A DNA stretch of 64,000 nucleotides from Asterias amurensis (GCF_032118995.1 NC_092661.1:1738501-1802500), one strand, 5' to 3'. Positions 49,695 through 62,200 are shown, counted from the stretch's first letter. Translations and numbers: made by a program. Notes: a model not told the origin generated them from the sequence alone.

Positions 49695-50220
49695 TGTAAA
49701 GGCCGCATCTTATAGCTTGTTCTGTGACTTTATAATATCAATCTTGGAAAGTTTTTGAGTGTTTTTGTCAAAAAATGACTAAGTCCAAAAAAAGACTAAG
49801 TACAAACATTGACTATGAGTTTCTGCTCAAAAAAATTACTAAGTACAAACAATGGCTAGTTTTTTGGTCGAAAAAATGACTAAGTCCAAAAAAGACTAAG
49901 TACAAACATTGACTATGAGTTTCTGCTCAAAAAAATTACTAAGTACAAACAATGGCTAGTTTTTTGGTCGAAAAAATGACTAAGTCCACAATAGAACACC
50001 GAAAGTCAATAATTACCAAGTGTTTTTGTCGAAAAAATGACTAAGTCCAAAAAAGACTAAGTCCAAACATTGACTATGAGTTTCTGCTCAAAAAATTACT
50101 AAGTACAAACAATGGCTAGTTTTTTGGTCAAAAAATGACTAAGTCCACAATGGGACTCCATTTTATTGTTATATAAAGTCACAACAAGCTATAAGACGAT
50201 ACCTTTAATAAGGGGCTGTA
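49695..50220. repeat. TGACTAAGTCC tandem repeat inside inverted flanks
   Basis: A unit of about 100 bp is built from three related ~33-bp parts (AAAAAATGACTAAGTCC, GACTAAGTACAAACATTGAC, ATTACTAAGTACAAACAATGG). About four copies start near 49776, 49877, 49977 and 50038. The array lies between TCTTATAGCTTGTTCTGTGAC and its complement GTCACAACAAGCTATAAGA. Confidence 0.8.
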
Positions 50221-50934
50221 TTCCATTTTGATGTACCTAGCTATATAATCTAATGGTAATTTGAATTTGACGCCTTGTATAAGAGTCATGTGCAAATTTC
50301 TAGTTGATTATATTGTTGGTGTACATTGCTTTGGGATACAGTCTCTTCTGCACCCCTATAGGGGGTGCACTTGGTTGATCAATATTTTAATAATAGGGGG
50401 GGTAGGGCCAAACTTTTTACGCAGTTAATTTCGAACCGTACAACGGCACGAGAAATTTTTTTGGCTGACTTAGTCTATATAAAAAAGGCGTTTTTTTAGG
50501 GATTTTTTTGATTTTTTTAAGCACCACTGAACTGTAGAAGCAGCAGAGTTGCGCAAACGTGTGTGCCAATCGGTGTGGCCAACTACTATCTAGAAAGTGA
50601 AGCGACTAAATGATCTAAGTATTAATGGAAGGAAAGCATTTTATTAAGTTAAATCAAGTTAATGTTTCATTGATAGTCTGTTTTACCAATGTCCTGCCTT
50701 ACATGATTGACAAACTAAAAAGATTGTTTTTTAAAAGTCCGAAGCCAAAAACAAACTTAAGATTTTTTTTTCAAAGTCCAAAACAAAAGTCGGAAAGGAT
50801 TCTGTTGCCCGTTAAAATGTTTGATGAATCTGTATCAAGTGTACCATCGGACGTCTCCCCCTGTTCGGGCAAACACGTCGCTAAGTTCTTGGAGTAAATT
50901 TCAAGTTCGAATTTTGGTTGAAGTGTAAAAGGAC

Positions 50935-51054
50935 GCTTCCACTCCGTCACCGATTGAGTCCTGTACCATCAGAATAACGAAGACTTCAACCCAGATGATG
51001 ATGCGCTGATCAGAGAAACAAGATTCCAACATGGCGGCTGAACTTGAAAAATTT
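50935..51054 (+). other. Weak C-terminal-exon-like fragment
   Basis: A frame reads NNEDFNPDDDALIRETRFQH and GG, then a stop. RETRF reappears at about 52340 (+) and ETRF at 52985 (-) in similar acidic contexts. No splice site or upstream protein could be tied to it. Confidence 0.2.
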
Positions 51055-51362
51055 TGAGAATTTTTGTGACATGCACAAAAAACAGAACAGAATACTCAGG
51101 AATGTATTGGTTTCACTTGCATTAGAAGTACTACAATTTGTTTTGGATTTGTTAAAACATCACAACATTTTAACAGTGTGTGTGATTACACGTTCAAATG
51201 AAGTCAAATTTCAAAGTCAAAAATTAGGTTAAACACAAACATCAGATTTGCATCTTCATTGCAGAGTATCATTACAGGAGATATTGTAGATGACATTGGG
51301 TTTATGGAGGATAACTAGACTGAGAAAAAAAAACTCTTAAAAAAAAAACTAACCTAAACAAA

Positions 51363-51868
51363 TTAAGGATTTATCAGTGACGATAAGATCCTAAGTACAA
51401 CAAAGTTTCAAATCCTACGGAACTACAAATTGCTGATGAGGTCCCAATAAAGTATTGAACATCTAGGATCAACAACTACTCCTACTAATTGACTTCATGT
51501 AAATCTGCAAACCAACCACTGCATACTAATGATTTAGTACTAATCATAAACTACAATGTTTTTGCATAAAAATGAGTCCGACGTCGATGTCGGAAAATTA
51601 AGGTTTTATCAGCGACGATAAGATACTAAGTACAACAAGTTTCAAATCCTACGGAACTACAAATTGCTGATGAGGTCCCAATAAAGTATTGAACATCTAG
51701 GATCAACAACTACTCCTGCTGCTTAACTTCATGTAAATCTGCAAACCAACCACTGCGTACTAATGATTTTGTAACAATTATACACTACAATGTTTTTGCA
51801 TAAAAATGAGTGTGACGTCGATGTCGGGAAATTAAGGTTTTATCAGTGACGATAAGATCGCTGATAAC
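51363..51868. repeat. Tandem repeat, about 235-bp unit, two copies plus a partial third
   Basis: CAAATCCTACGGAACTACAA, AGGTCCCAATAAAGTATTG and CAACCACTGC recur with 234-235-bp spacing; GACGATAAG starts at 51379, 51614 and 51848. Confidence 0.85.
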
Positions 51869-53750
51869 TTGGTGTATTTTCCATCTAGAAAGACACCTGT
51901 GATTCTGCAAACAGTGCATGACTAAAGTAACAAAGTGATGGCTTATTTAGATTACCTATTCCTGCTGTGTCTTTTTAGCATAATATTCATAACAAAGTCA
52001 ATCTAACAAGCAAATTGAGAAATAACTATTAGTTATTTCTCAATTTGCTTTATTTGTTTAATAACTCTACACTAATACTGGACTAGTGTTTATGCTTCCT
52101 ATAACTACCTAGCCATGTGACAAATTACAATGTTTGTTCCGAGGTTTCACTGAATAAGTCTACACTAATACTGCTAATCTGCTAATAAGCACCTAGTTTG
52201 ATCCATTGTACACTACGCTGTTGTACATGTTGAGACGTTCTCTACAGGTTACATATCTTAAACTTGCCAACTCTTTTTAGAACCTGTCAAAATATTAATG
52301 ACCAAGTGTCTTTGTCACTTTAACAGCCTAAATAACTAGAGAAACAAGATTCAAACATTGCGGCTAAACAAATTTTGTGAGTGTTTGTAAACCGCCTGAG
52401 TGTCGTCACTATGTTCAGCTGGAAAAGGGTTAACCACACTTATCAATAATTAATACCCTGAAGGATTGAAAACACCTACTGCAGCTAAATTACTGTTTAT
52501 GAAAAATGTATACAAATCATGCACACCACAGTGGCAGTATTTGTTGAAAAAGCAATGTCTATTGGTCAACATCATTTGTAAATCATTTCCTCAACTGATT
52601 ATCGTTAACATACCTACTGTAGAATCTGTCATAAAGCTGACGACTCAAAACCTACAATGAACAACCTAATTAATTGGTCACTGAAATAGACCAATAGGTA
52701 ACGTCATAGACTGAATGTTGTCAACCAGTTCAAGCAGGGTTTTAACTAAACCTAAAATCTAAACACTATTCTAACTGACGAAGGAGTGTACATACAACCT
52801 ATTGTGGCTGAGAATTGAACCAGTCACAATTAACGGCATCTATCTAAGCGACGTTGTTTCTTCTATAAAGGACCTTGTTAACTTCCTACACAATCCAAAT
52901 ATCATCTTTGATATCTCCTTTTGATACAGTCAAAACTTCTTAACACAAGTGAAACCAATATAAAAGCCTGAGTACCTGATTGAAATGTGAATAGCCATGT
53001 TCAGAATCTCGTTTCTCCGTCCCTCGCACCAACATCTGGGTAGAAGTCTCCGTCATCCGTCAAGTTCAGAGGCTCCCTCAGATCAGAAGAGGATGTCCAG
53101 TGTAGAGAAGTTGCTCAAAAAGTAGACCCGTTTACACAGGAACAGTATAGAGAGACGGGTACCAACTTAGGATAACAAAATGATCAGGTAAAAAATGTGC
53201 AAAAAAGTGCAATGGTCCTCAGTCCTTGACACTTTTGATACAGGCCCCCAAAGACTTCAACAGGCAACCAAATCCTTTCTTTCTTAGGTTTTGTTTTTTG
53301 ACGGAGATCGAGAAAGTTGAAATAGTTTGTCAATCATGTAAGGTAGGACACCGGTAAGACAGACTACCAGCGCCACATTAACAAGATTTCACTTAATAAA
53401 ATGCTTACCCAACCATTAACTCTTGGATCATTAGGTCGTCACACTTTCCAGATAGTAGTTAGCCACACCAACCGGCACACACGTTTGCACAACTCTGCTG
53501 CTTCTACAGTTCAGTGGTGCTTTCTACAGCATTTAATGAATGGTAACCAATTAATTTACTACATAATTTTTCAAATTATAAAAACAGCCAAGTACAACAC
53601 TTGCAATCCTTGAGTTGAAATATCAGCTGATGCAAAAAAAACCTCAATAAAATTTAGAACTGTTAACTATTACTGTTGCAGCAATGCAAAGAAGAAAAAA
53701 AAACATTGTCAAATGAAGTTTGTGATTGTTTCATAAAAAATATTAAACTT
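51869..53750. other. AT-rich, nothing firmly recognised
   Basis: Contains a small palindrome (52014-52052, AACTATTAGTTATTTCTCAATTTG-type) and the weak minus-strand exon candidate at 52984-53117. Otherwise no feature is supported. Confidence 0.4.
52984..53117 (-). other. Possible minus-strand terminal exon
   Basis: The frame reads LHWTSSSDLREPLNLTDDGD, FYPDVGARDGETRF, stop. Its nucleotide sequence partly resembles the exon-like block in the 794-bp array (TCTTCTGATC context). No protein family is recognised. Confidence 0.25.
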
Positions 53751-53765
53751 TTTAATTTTGAATTT

Positions 53766-53950
53766 GGACAGGTGTGCATCACACTTATCCAAACATGTCA
53801 TGCCTAAAATGAATTAATTTGGTTAAATTGATGACGTACTCGTATTTCATTTTGAGTTTGGACAGGTGTGCATCACACTTATCCAAACATGTCGTGCCAA
53901 AAAGGAATAAATTTAGTTAAAATGATGACGTACTTGTATGTCATGAAGAT
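53766..53950. repeat. Direct duplication of about 94 bp
   Basis: GGACAGGTGTGCATCACACT and TATCCAAACATGTC occur at 53766 and 53860, followed by AATTGATGACGTACTCGTAT-type sequence in each. Confidence 0.8.
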
Positions 53951-55023
53951 TGGTCCCAAGAATACAACTTTAGGATGTGTTCCGCTTGCATTAATTGTAT
54001 TGAGTGCAAGTTGTACTTGGCTTCACAATCATCAAAGTATCAATATAGAATCAGAGACACTCCCACAATTTGAGTCACAAGCAAATTTTACAGACAGTTT
54101 TGTAAACAAACATTTCTGTAAAATTTGCTAGGATATTCCAACTCTGGGAAAAATCTAGAAAAGAAGAGTTTTTAAAGTGAGCAAAGTTTCAAAAGTAGTA
54201 GCGGGAAAAAAATTTGCAAAAAGAGTAAAAATAAAAAAAAATAAAAGAATTTAGAATTTTGTATTTTGGGAAGTAAAGTCGAGCGTTCTATATGAAAACT
54301 GTATGCTTTTTGTATGAACTCATTTCGTGGGAATGTCTCAATAAAGTGTTAAGATAATTTATGTAAAATACACAAATATTTTGCACTTGTGACCCAAATT
54401 ACCAAAAAGGACAAATCTTTTCACGCTGTTGTATTTCTCGTCCCAAAATAAAGTTTAAAGCCAAAATTAAGAATAGGTTTGACAGTAATTTATTTTGCGT
54501 GTGTGGCCAACAAAAAGAATGATAAGCGAAATGTTTCATGTAATGATTTGTCTTCTATTTGTGAAGTTGGATCACAGATGCAGTCAAATGCACGATAGAG
54601 AACAAATCCAGGCACGATACTTCACGGGGGCAACAAAGGCGATAAGCCTCGATGCCCCTGGTCATTGCCTTGGTGCCCTTGAAATGATCCAGTACAGATA
54701 TACAATTTCCTCATAGGGTGCGTTTAACCAAGGGGGAAATGCTCTGGTGCCCTTGCCTTTTAAAAAAAAGAAAGCATACAGGCCTGTTAGTCTATAGAAA
54801 CAATTCACAACACAGGATTCAAGATTTATCACTGTGTTATTGCAACAAATACCCCAGGTGGAAAGGGGGGCAGAGGTAAAACGGCCATTTCTGACATACA
54901 TCCGCAAAAATTGACAGTAACCTTACCCCACAGACGAAGGGGGTCAGAGGTAACAGGGCAGGTGGATTAATAGAAAGTACCAGTCATTCCCTTCAAAAGT
55001 CATGTATGAACATATGAACCTCA
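53951..55023. other. AT-rich spacer, nothing recognised
   Basis: A GCCCCTGGTCATTGCCTTGG...GGGGGAAATGCTCTGG patch at 54650-54760 resembles a dispersed repeat. No other support. Confidence 0.35.
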
Positions 55024-55028
55024 ACATT

Positions 55029-55960
55029 TAGTTTGCTGTGACACAATCCCTAGTAGAAAGAGATGAAAGTCACGTGTGATGGTAGTGGTACAACAGTAAT
55101 CCACTAAACTAAAACTTTACTAAGTTTGCTGTGACCCAATCCCTAGCAGAAAGGGATGAAAGTCACGTGTGATGGTAGTGGTGCAACAGTAAGCCACTAA
55201 TGTAAAACGTTACTAAGTTTGCTGTGACCCAATCCCTCGCAGAAAGGGATGAAAGTCACGTGTGATGGTAGTGGTGCAACAGTAAGCCACTAATGTAAAA
55301 CTTTACTAAGTTTGCTGTGACCCAATCCCTAGCAGAAAGGGATGAAAGTCATGTGTGATGGTAGTGGTACAACAGTAAGCCACTTAACTAAAACTTTACT
55401 AAGTTTGCTGTGACCCAATCCCTAGCAGAAAGGGATGAAAGTCACGTGTGATGGTAGTGGTGCAACAGTAAGCCACTAATGTAAAACTTTACTAAGTTTG
55501 CTGTGACCCAATCCCTAGCAGAAAGGGATGAAAGTCATGTGTGATGGTAGTGGTGCAACAGTAAGCCACTAATGTAAAACTTTACTAAGTTTGCTGTGAC
55601 CCAATCCCTAGCAGAAAGGGATGAAAGTCACGTGTGATGGTAGTGGTGCAACAGTAAGCCACTAATGTAAAACTTTACTAAGTTTGCTGTGACCCAATCC
55701 CTAGCAGAAAGGAATGAAAGTCATGTGTGATGGTAGTGGTACAACAGTAAGCCACTAATGTAAAACTTTACTAAGTTTGCTGTGACCCAATCCCTAGCAG
55801 AAAGGAATGAAAGTCATGTGTGATGGTAGTGGTGCAACAGTAAGCCACTTAACTAAAACTTTACAAAGTTTGCTGTGACACAACCCCTTGCAGAAAGGGA
55901 TGAAAGTCATGCACCATGGTAGTGGTACAACAGTAAGCCACTGCTAGAGAACATGTTGAT
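55029..55960. repeat. 93-bp satellite, ten units without indels
   Basis: GTTTGCTGTGACCCAATCCC starts at 55031, 55124, 55217, 55310, 55403, 55496, 55589, 55682, 55775 and 55868, exactly 93 bp apart. The unit also contains GGGATGAAAGTCACGTGTG and CAACAGTAAGCCAC. CACGTG alternates with CATGTG between units. An eleventh, diverged unit follows. All frames are closed. Confidence 0.95.
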
Positions 55961-56569
55961 AGGTTCCTAGTTTGCTATGACGCAAACCCCTAGCAGAAAA
56001 TTGCAAGAACATTTCAAGGGGCACCCAGGCAATGACCAGTGGCAATGTTGCTTCCATAATGCATCAGGCTTTTCATAGTAACAGTATCGAGGATGACATT
56101 TGTGCAATGACCAACTCTCAGGAAAAGGGAGTTTTAGTCTTGTCATGACCCATAAGTTACAAAGTATGCCATAATCCTAAACAGAGCTAGAAGGCTTTTA
56201 TCATAAAAGGTTTGCACTCAAGTTTCCTGTTCGTTCTTTCAATCGATCAACCGACCCCAGGGGTTAGGGGAGGATCGATCAATAACAACAATTCACGACG
56301 GTTAACAATTCAATTTCAGATACTAATTTTTTCAAAACAAGCTATAAAGCACGAGTTATCGCAAACTAATGTAAGCAACACTGACAGTTTAAAAACACCT
56401 TTACCACAGTTCGGCCATTTTGTCTGGTTCCCGTGTACCGATCAGAACCCGCTCGAAATGCTCAAAGTTTAACAAAAAGGAACCAGACTTAATTTTGTTG
56501 TCAAGCCTCATTTTGTTTCTTGAGACAATCTTGATGGCACTGTCAGTGATAAAGGATCCTTATCTTATT
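55961..56569. other. Spacer between two tandem arrays
   Basis: Nothing coding is supported. The patch GGTTAGGGGAGGATCGATC at 56262 and GGCCATTTTGTCTGG at 56413 echo sequences near 47160-47310. Confidence 0.35.
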
Positions 56570-59500
56570 TAAGTACCCATACTGGGATGGATGCTCGGCC
56601 TCCTCATCAGTAAGACATCTCTATGGCATCAGGTGGTCGTCGTTGTCGTCGTCGTCGTTGGTGGTGATTTCATCTCCTTGTTCCAGTGAGCTCTTGCCTT
56701 GAGTTCCTCTCAGTGTAGACCGATCAGAAGATGTTGATTCTCTTCAGGAGTACTCAATCTCTTGATGCCTGTAAATCAGAAAAAGCAAAAAAAAATGAAC
56801 CTTTGACCCTAACCATCCTGGGGTCGATTTCAAAAATGGTTAGAGAGATGAAATAAAACAGTGAAAGTTTCAGCAAAGTAGGTTAAATGGTTCTACTTGC
56901 TGAGAAAACAGAAAGAAGCAAACCCTGTCAAAGTAGCCTAGGTGAAGATTTCGACACATCAACAAATTATGTTTGCTTTTTTTCCCAAACATTAAAAAAA
57001 GTATTGGCCAAGGGTTTCCATACGGACACGAACCCTTCGTCACTGATTTTTGCTCCTGTTTTCACAGGTAAAATATAAAACCTCTAAAACAAAAGGAACC
57101 TATTCGTATATCAAAATATTGGCGGGATTTACGTTATTTTTTTAAAGTTTAATGTCAATTATCAATTTGTAGTGGCACAATTTCTAATCAAACAAAAGTA
57201 AAAAATCGGCCAGGGGTTTCCTTACGGGTGGCGAACCCTTTGTCACTGAATTCTTGCTCTTCTGTTTCAGAGTTTAAATAAAAAACCAAATAGTTGGGGG
57301 CTTGTTTTTCAAAACTTATAAATCACCTTATATGAAGTGGCGCATTTTTCAATGAATAGACACAGTCAAAAATTTGGCCTCCTCATCAGTAAGACATCTC
57401 TGTGGCATCGGGTCGTCATCGTTGTCGTCGTCGCCGGTGGTGATTTCATCTCCTTGTTCCAGTGAGCTCTTGTCTTGAGATCTATAAGTGTAGACTGATC
57501 CGAAGATGTTGATTCTCTTCAGGAGTACTCAATTTCTTGATAACTGTAAATATAAAAAAATATTTAAAAAGGTTACTTTTACATAAAAAATGAACCTTTG
57601 ACCCTAACCATCCTGGGGTCGATTTCGCCAATGGTTAGAAAGATGAAAAAACAGTGAAAATTTCAGCAAAACAGGTTAATTGATTCTACTTGCTGAGAAA
57701 ACAGAAAGAAGCAAACCTTGTCAAAGTAGCCTAGGTGAAGATTTCGACACATCAACAAATTATGTTTGCTTTTTTTCCCAAACATTTAAAAAAGTGTTGG
57801 CCAAGGGTTTCCATACAGACACAAACCCTTTGTCACTGATTTTTGCTCCTTTGTTTTCACAGGTTTGAGTATAAAAACCTACAAAACAAAAGGAACCTAT
57901 TTGTATAGCAAAATATTTGGCGGGGTTTACGTCATTTTTCAAAGTTTAAATATCAATTTTCAATTTGAAGTTGCACAATTTTCAATCAAACACAAGTAAA
58001 AAATCGGCCAGGGGTTTCCTTACTGGTGGCGAACCCTTTGTCACTGAATTTTTGCTCTTCTGTTTCAGAGTTTAAATAAAAAACCAAATAGTTGGGGGCT
58101 TGTTTTTCAAAACTTATAAATCACCTTATATGAAGTAGCGCATTTTTCAGTGAATAGACACAGTCAAAAATTTTGCCTCATCAGTAAGACGTCTCTGTGG
58201 CATCAGGTCGTCATCGTTGTCGTCATCGCCGATGGTGATTTCATCTCCTTGTTCCAGTGAGCTCTTGTCTTGAGATCTATAAGTATAGACCGATCCAAAG
58301 ATGTTGATTCTCTTCAGGAGTACTATATCTCTTGATGCCTGTAAATATAAAAAAATATTTAAAAAAGTTACTTTTACATAAAAAATGAACCTTTGACCCT
58401 AACCATCCTGGGGTCGATTTCGCAAATGGTTAGAAAGATAAAAAGACAGTGAAAGTTTCAGCAAAAGAGGTTTATTGGTTCTACTTGCTGAGAAAACAGA
58501 AAAAAGCAAACCCTGTCACAGTAGCTGATGTAAAGATTTTTATACATCAACAAATTATGTTTGCTTTTTTTCCAAAACATTAAAAAAAGTATTGGCCAAG
58601 GGTTTCCATACGGACACGAACCCTTTGTCACTGATTTTTGCTCCTGTTTTCACAGGTAAAATATAAAACCTCTGAAACAAAAGGAACCTACTTGTATATA
58701 AAAATATTGGCGGGATTTACGTTATTTTTCAAAGTTAAATGTCAATTTTAAATTGGAAGTTGCACAATTTTCAATCAAACACAAGTAAAAAATCGGCCAG
58801 GGGTTTCCTTACGGGTGGCGAACCCTTTGTCACTGAATTTTTGCTCTTCTGTTTCAGAGTTTAAATAAAAAACCAAATAGTTGGGGGGCTTGTTTTTCAA
58901 AACTTATAAATCACCTTATATGAAGTGGCACAATTTTCAATGAATAGACACAGTCGAAAATTTGGCCTCCTCATCAGTAAGACATCTCTGTGGCATCAGG
59001 TCGTCATCGTTGTCGTCGCCGCCGGTGGTGATTTCATCTCCTTGTTCCAGTGAGCTCTTGTCTTGAGATCTATAAGTGTAGACCGATCCGAAGATGTTGA
59101 TTCTCTTCAGGAGTACTCAATTTCATGATGCCTGTAAATATAAAAACATATTTAAAAAGGTTACTTTTACATAAAAAATTAATCTTTGACCCTAACCATC
59201 CTGGGGTCGATTTCGCCAATGGTTAGAAAGATGAAAAAACAGTGAAAATTTCAGCAAAATAGGTTAATTGATTCTACTTGCTGAGAAAACAGAAAGAAGC
59301 AAACCTTGTCAAAGTAGCCTAGGTGAAGATTTCGACACATCAACAAGTTATGTTTGCTTTTTTTCCCAAACAATTAAAAAAGTGTTGGCCAAGGGTTTCC
59401 ATACGGACATAAACCCTGTGTCACTGATTTTTGCTCCTTTGTTTTCACAGGTAAAGTATAAAAACCTCTCAAACAAAAGGAACCTGTTTGTATAGCAAAA

Positions 59501-61230
59501 TATTTAGCAGGGTTTACGTCATTTTTCAAAGTTTAAATGTCAATTTTCAATTTGAAGTTGCACAATTTTCAATCAAACACAAGTAAAAAATTGGCCAGGG
59601 GTTTCCTTACGGATGGCGAACCCTTTGTCACTGAATTTTTGCTCTTCTGTTTCAGAGTTTAAATAAAAAAAACAAATAGTTGGGGGCTTGTTTTTCAAAA
59701 CTTATAAATCACCTTATATGAAGTGGCGCATTTTTCAATGAATAGACCAGTCAAACATTTGGCCTCCTCATCAGTAAGACATCTCTGTGGCATCTGGTCG
59801 TCATCGTTGTCGTCGTCGCCGATGGTGATTTCATCTCCTTGTTCCAGTGATCTCTAAGTGTAGACCGATCCGAAGATGTTGATTCTCTTCAGGAGTACTC
59901 AATTTCTTGATGCCTGTAAATATAAAAAAATATTTAAAAAAGTTACTTTTACATAAAAAATGAACCTTTGACCCTAACCATCCTGGGGTCGATTTCGCAA
60001 ATGGTTAGAAAGATGAAAAAACAGTGAATGTTTCAGCAAAATAAGTTAATTGGTTCTACTTGCTGAGAAAACAGAAAGAAGCAAACCCTGTCACAGTAGC
60101 GATGAATCCAGCCGAGGTAAAGATTTTTGTACATCAAAAAATTATGTTTGCTTTTTTTCCCAAACATTAAAAAAAGTATTGGCCAAGGGTTTCCATACGG
60201 ACACGAACCCTTTGTCACTGATTTTTGTTCCTGTTTTCACAGGTAAAATATAAAACCTCTAAAACAAATGGAACCTATTTGTATATCAACATATTGGCGG
60301 GATTTTTGTTATTTTTCAAAGTTTAATGTCAATTTTCAATTTGAAGTAGCACAATTTCTAATCAAACACAAGTAAAAAATCGGCCAGGGGTTTCCTTACG
60401 GGTGGCGAACCCTTTGTCACTGAATTTTTGCTCTCCTGTTTTCAAAGTTTAAATAGAAAACCAAATAGTTGGGGGCTTGTTTTTCAAAACTAATAAATCA
60501 CCTTATATGAAGTGGCGCTTTTTTCAATGGACAAACACAGTCAAACAATCGGCCTCCTCATCAGTAAGACATCTCTGTGTTATCAGGTCATCATCGATGT
60601 CGACGTCGCTGGTGGTGAATTCATCTCCTTGTTCCAGTGAGCTCTTGTCTTGAGATCTCTAATTGAGAGAGATCCGAAGATGTTGATTCTCTTCAGGAGT
60701 ACTCAATCTCTTGATGCTTGTAAATATAAAAAAAAATATTTAAAAAAATTACTTTTACATAAAAAATGAACCTTTGACCCTAACCATCCTGGGGTCGATT
60801 TCACAAATGGTTAGAAAGATGAAAAAACAGTGAAAGTTTTAGCAAAATAGGTTAATTGGTTCTACTTGCTGAGAAAACAGAAAGAAGCAAACCCTGTCAC
60901 AGTAGCTGAGGTAACGATTTGAATACATCAAAAAATTATGTTTGCTTTTTTTCCCAAACATTTAAAAAAGTACTGGCCAAGGGTTTCCATACGGACACAA
61001 ACCCTTTGTCACTGATTTTTGCTCCTCTGTTTTTACAGGTAAAATATAAAACCTCTAAAACATAAGGAAGCTATTTGTACATCAAAATATTTGGCGGGGT
61101 TTACGCTATTTTTCAAAGTTTAAATGTCAATTTTCAATTTGAAGTGGCACAATTTTCAATCAAACACAAGTAAAAAATCGGCCAGGGGTTTCCTTACGGG
61201 TGGCGAACCCTTTGTCACTGAATTTTTGCT
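56570..61230. repeat. Tandem array of about 794-bp units, nearly six copies
   Basis: GGTGAAGATTTCGACACATC begins at 56941, 57734 and 59322 (793 and 2 x 794 apart), with homologous blocks near 58528, 60117 and 60910. Each unit has, in plus order: an exon-like acidic block on the minus strand, an ATTTAAAAA-rich stretch, GAACCTTTGACCCTAACC, then two related sub-repeats of about 200 bp with GGCCAAGGGTTTCCATACGG and GGCCAGGGGTTTCCTTACGG. Plus-strand short frames in each unit are a by-product. Confidence 0.9.
56593..56771 (-). other. Exon-like acidic block, first of six copies in the array
   Basis: On the minus strand, after TCTGATTTACAG, a frame reads RESTSSDRSTLRGTQGKSS, LEQGDEITTNDDDDNDDHL, MP and stop. 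In copies 2-4 (about 57370-57540, 58160-58340, 58960-59130) the block is open longer: KRINIFGSVYTYRSQDKSS, LEQGDEIT-GDDDNDDD, QRCLTDEEAKF. Length differences within the Asp block are multiples of three and copy 5 lacks exactly 15 bp, but a 1-bp difference separates copy 1 from the others upstream. It may be a multiplied terminal exon of a minus-strand gene. Family unknown. Confidence 0.3.
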
Positions 61231-62200
61231 CTTCTGTTTTCAGAGTTAAAAATATAAAACCACATATTTTGGGGCTTGTTTTTCCAAGCTTACCAAATGA
61301 TAAATCACCAAATATAAAGTTTTCAATTTATAAACAGTTAAAAAATTGGCCAGGGGTTTCCCTACGGGTGGCAAACCCATATCACTGAATTTTGCTTACA
61401 TGTCTTTAGAGTTAAATATGAAATATTAAATATAAAAGAAAAACTATTTCTAACCAATTATTTGTTGGGGGGGGGGGTAATTTTCAAAAATTACCAAAAT
61501 TATACAGAAATTGCCCTTTAAAAAGTGGTTAATTTTTCAATTAAACAGATGAAAAATTGGCCAGAGGTTATCCCACGGGTGGCGAACCCATATCACTGAA
61601 TTTTGCTCTGCTTAAGAATTAAATATAACACCTCTGAAATAAAACAAAACTATTTCTAACCAAATATTTTGGGGGGGGGGGAGGGTAATTTTCAAAAAAT
61701 TACCATAAGATTACAAAAATCGTCTTTTAAAATGAAGTGGTACATTTTTTCAATTAAACAGTTAAAATATTGGCCAGAGGTTTCCCTACGGGTGGCGAAC
61801 CCATTGTAACTCAATTTTGCCGTTTTCAGAGGGATAAAACCTCTGAAACAAAATAAACAAGCACAAACAAAGAACTTTGGGGGTTGCCTTTTTTCAAAAT
61901 TTACCAAATGAAAAACCACCTTTTATTCAAAACAAAACTTTGCATTTTTCTTTCAAACCATTTCACAATTGACCAGAGGTTCCCCTACAGGTGGCAAAGC
62001 CTTTACAGGGTTTTTGGGTTTTTTTATTTCCTGAAATAACATAAAACGGTGAACCTAACTATTTTGGGGTAATATTCTTCAAAAGAAACCAAATGAAATA
62101 AATCATTTAATAAATTTCATCAATTTTTCATAAACCAATTTTTAAAATGGCCAGAGGTTTCCCCATGGGTGGTGTACCCTTTTCACAGATTTTAATTGTA
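61231..62200. repeat. Degenerate ~200-bp monomers at the end of the array
   Basis: TTGGCCAGAGGTTTCCCTAC-like blocks followed by GGTGGCGAACCC occur near 61336, 61557, 61771, 61964 and 62149, progressively less similar to the 794-bp unit's sub-repeats. Two long G runs (about 61466 and 61671) sit between them. Confidence 0.85.

Noticed and set aside
55029-55960. CRISPR-like array
   Set aside because: The regular 93-bp spacing is a plain tandem repeat: whole units are similar and there is no alternation of conserved repeat and unique spacer. The window is also clearly animal nuclear DNA.
56887-60253. Repeated 62-75-codon plus-strand frames beginning M-V/I-L-L-A-E-K-T-E-R-S-K
   Set aside because: They recur once per 794-bp satellite unit, with stops and frame changes in other copies (for example near 58480). 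They are not conserved as protein and lie in AT-rich repeat DNA.
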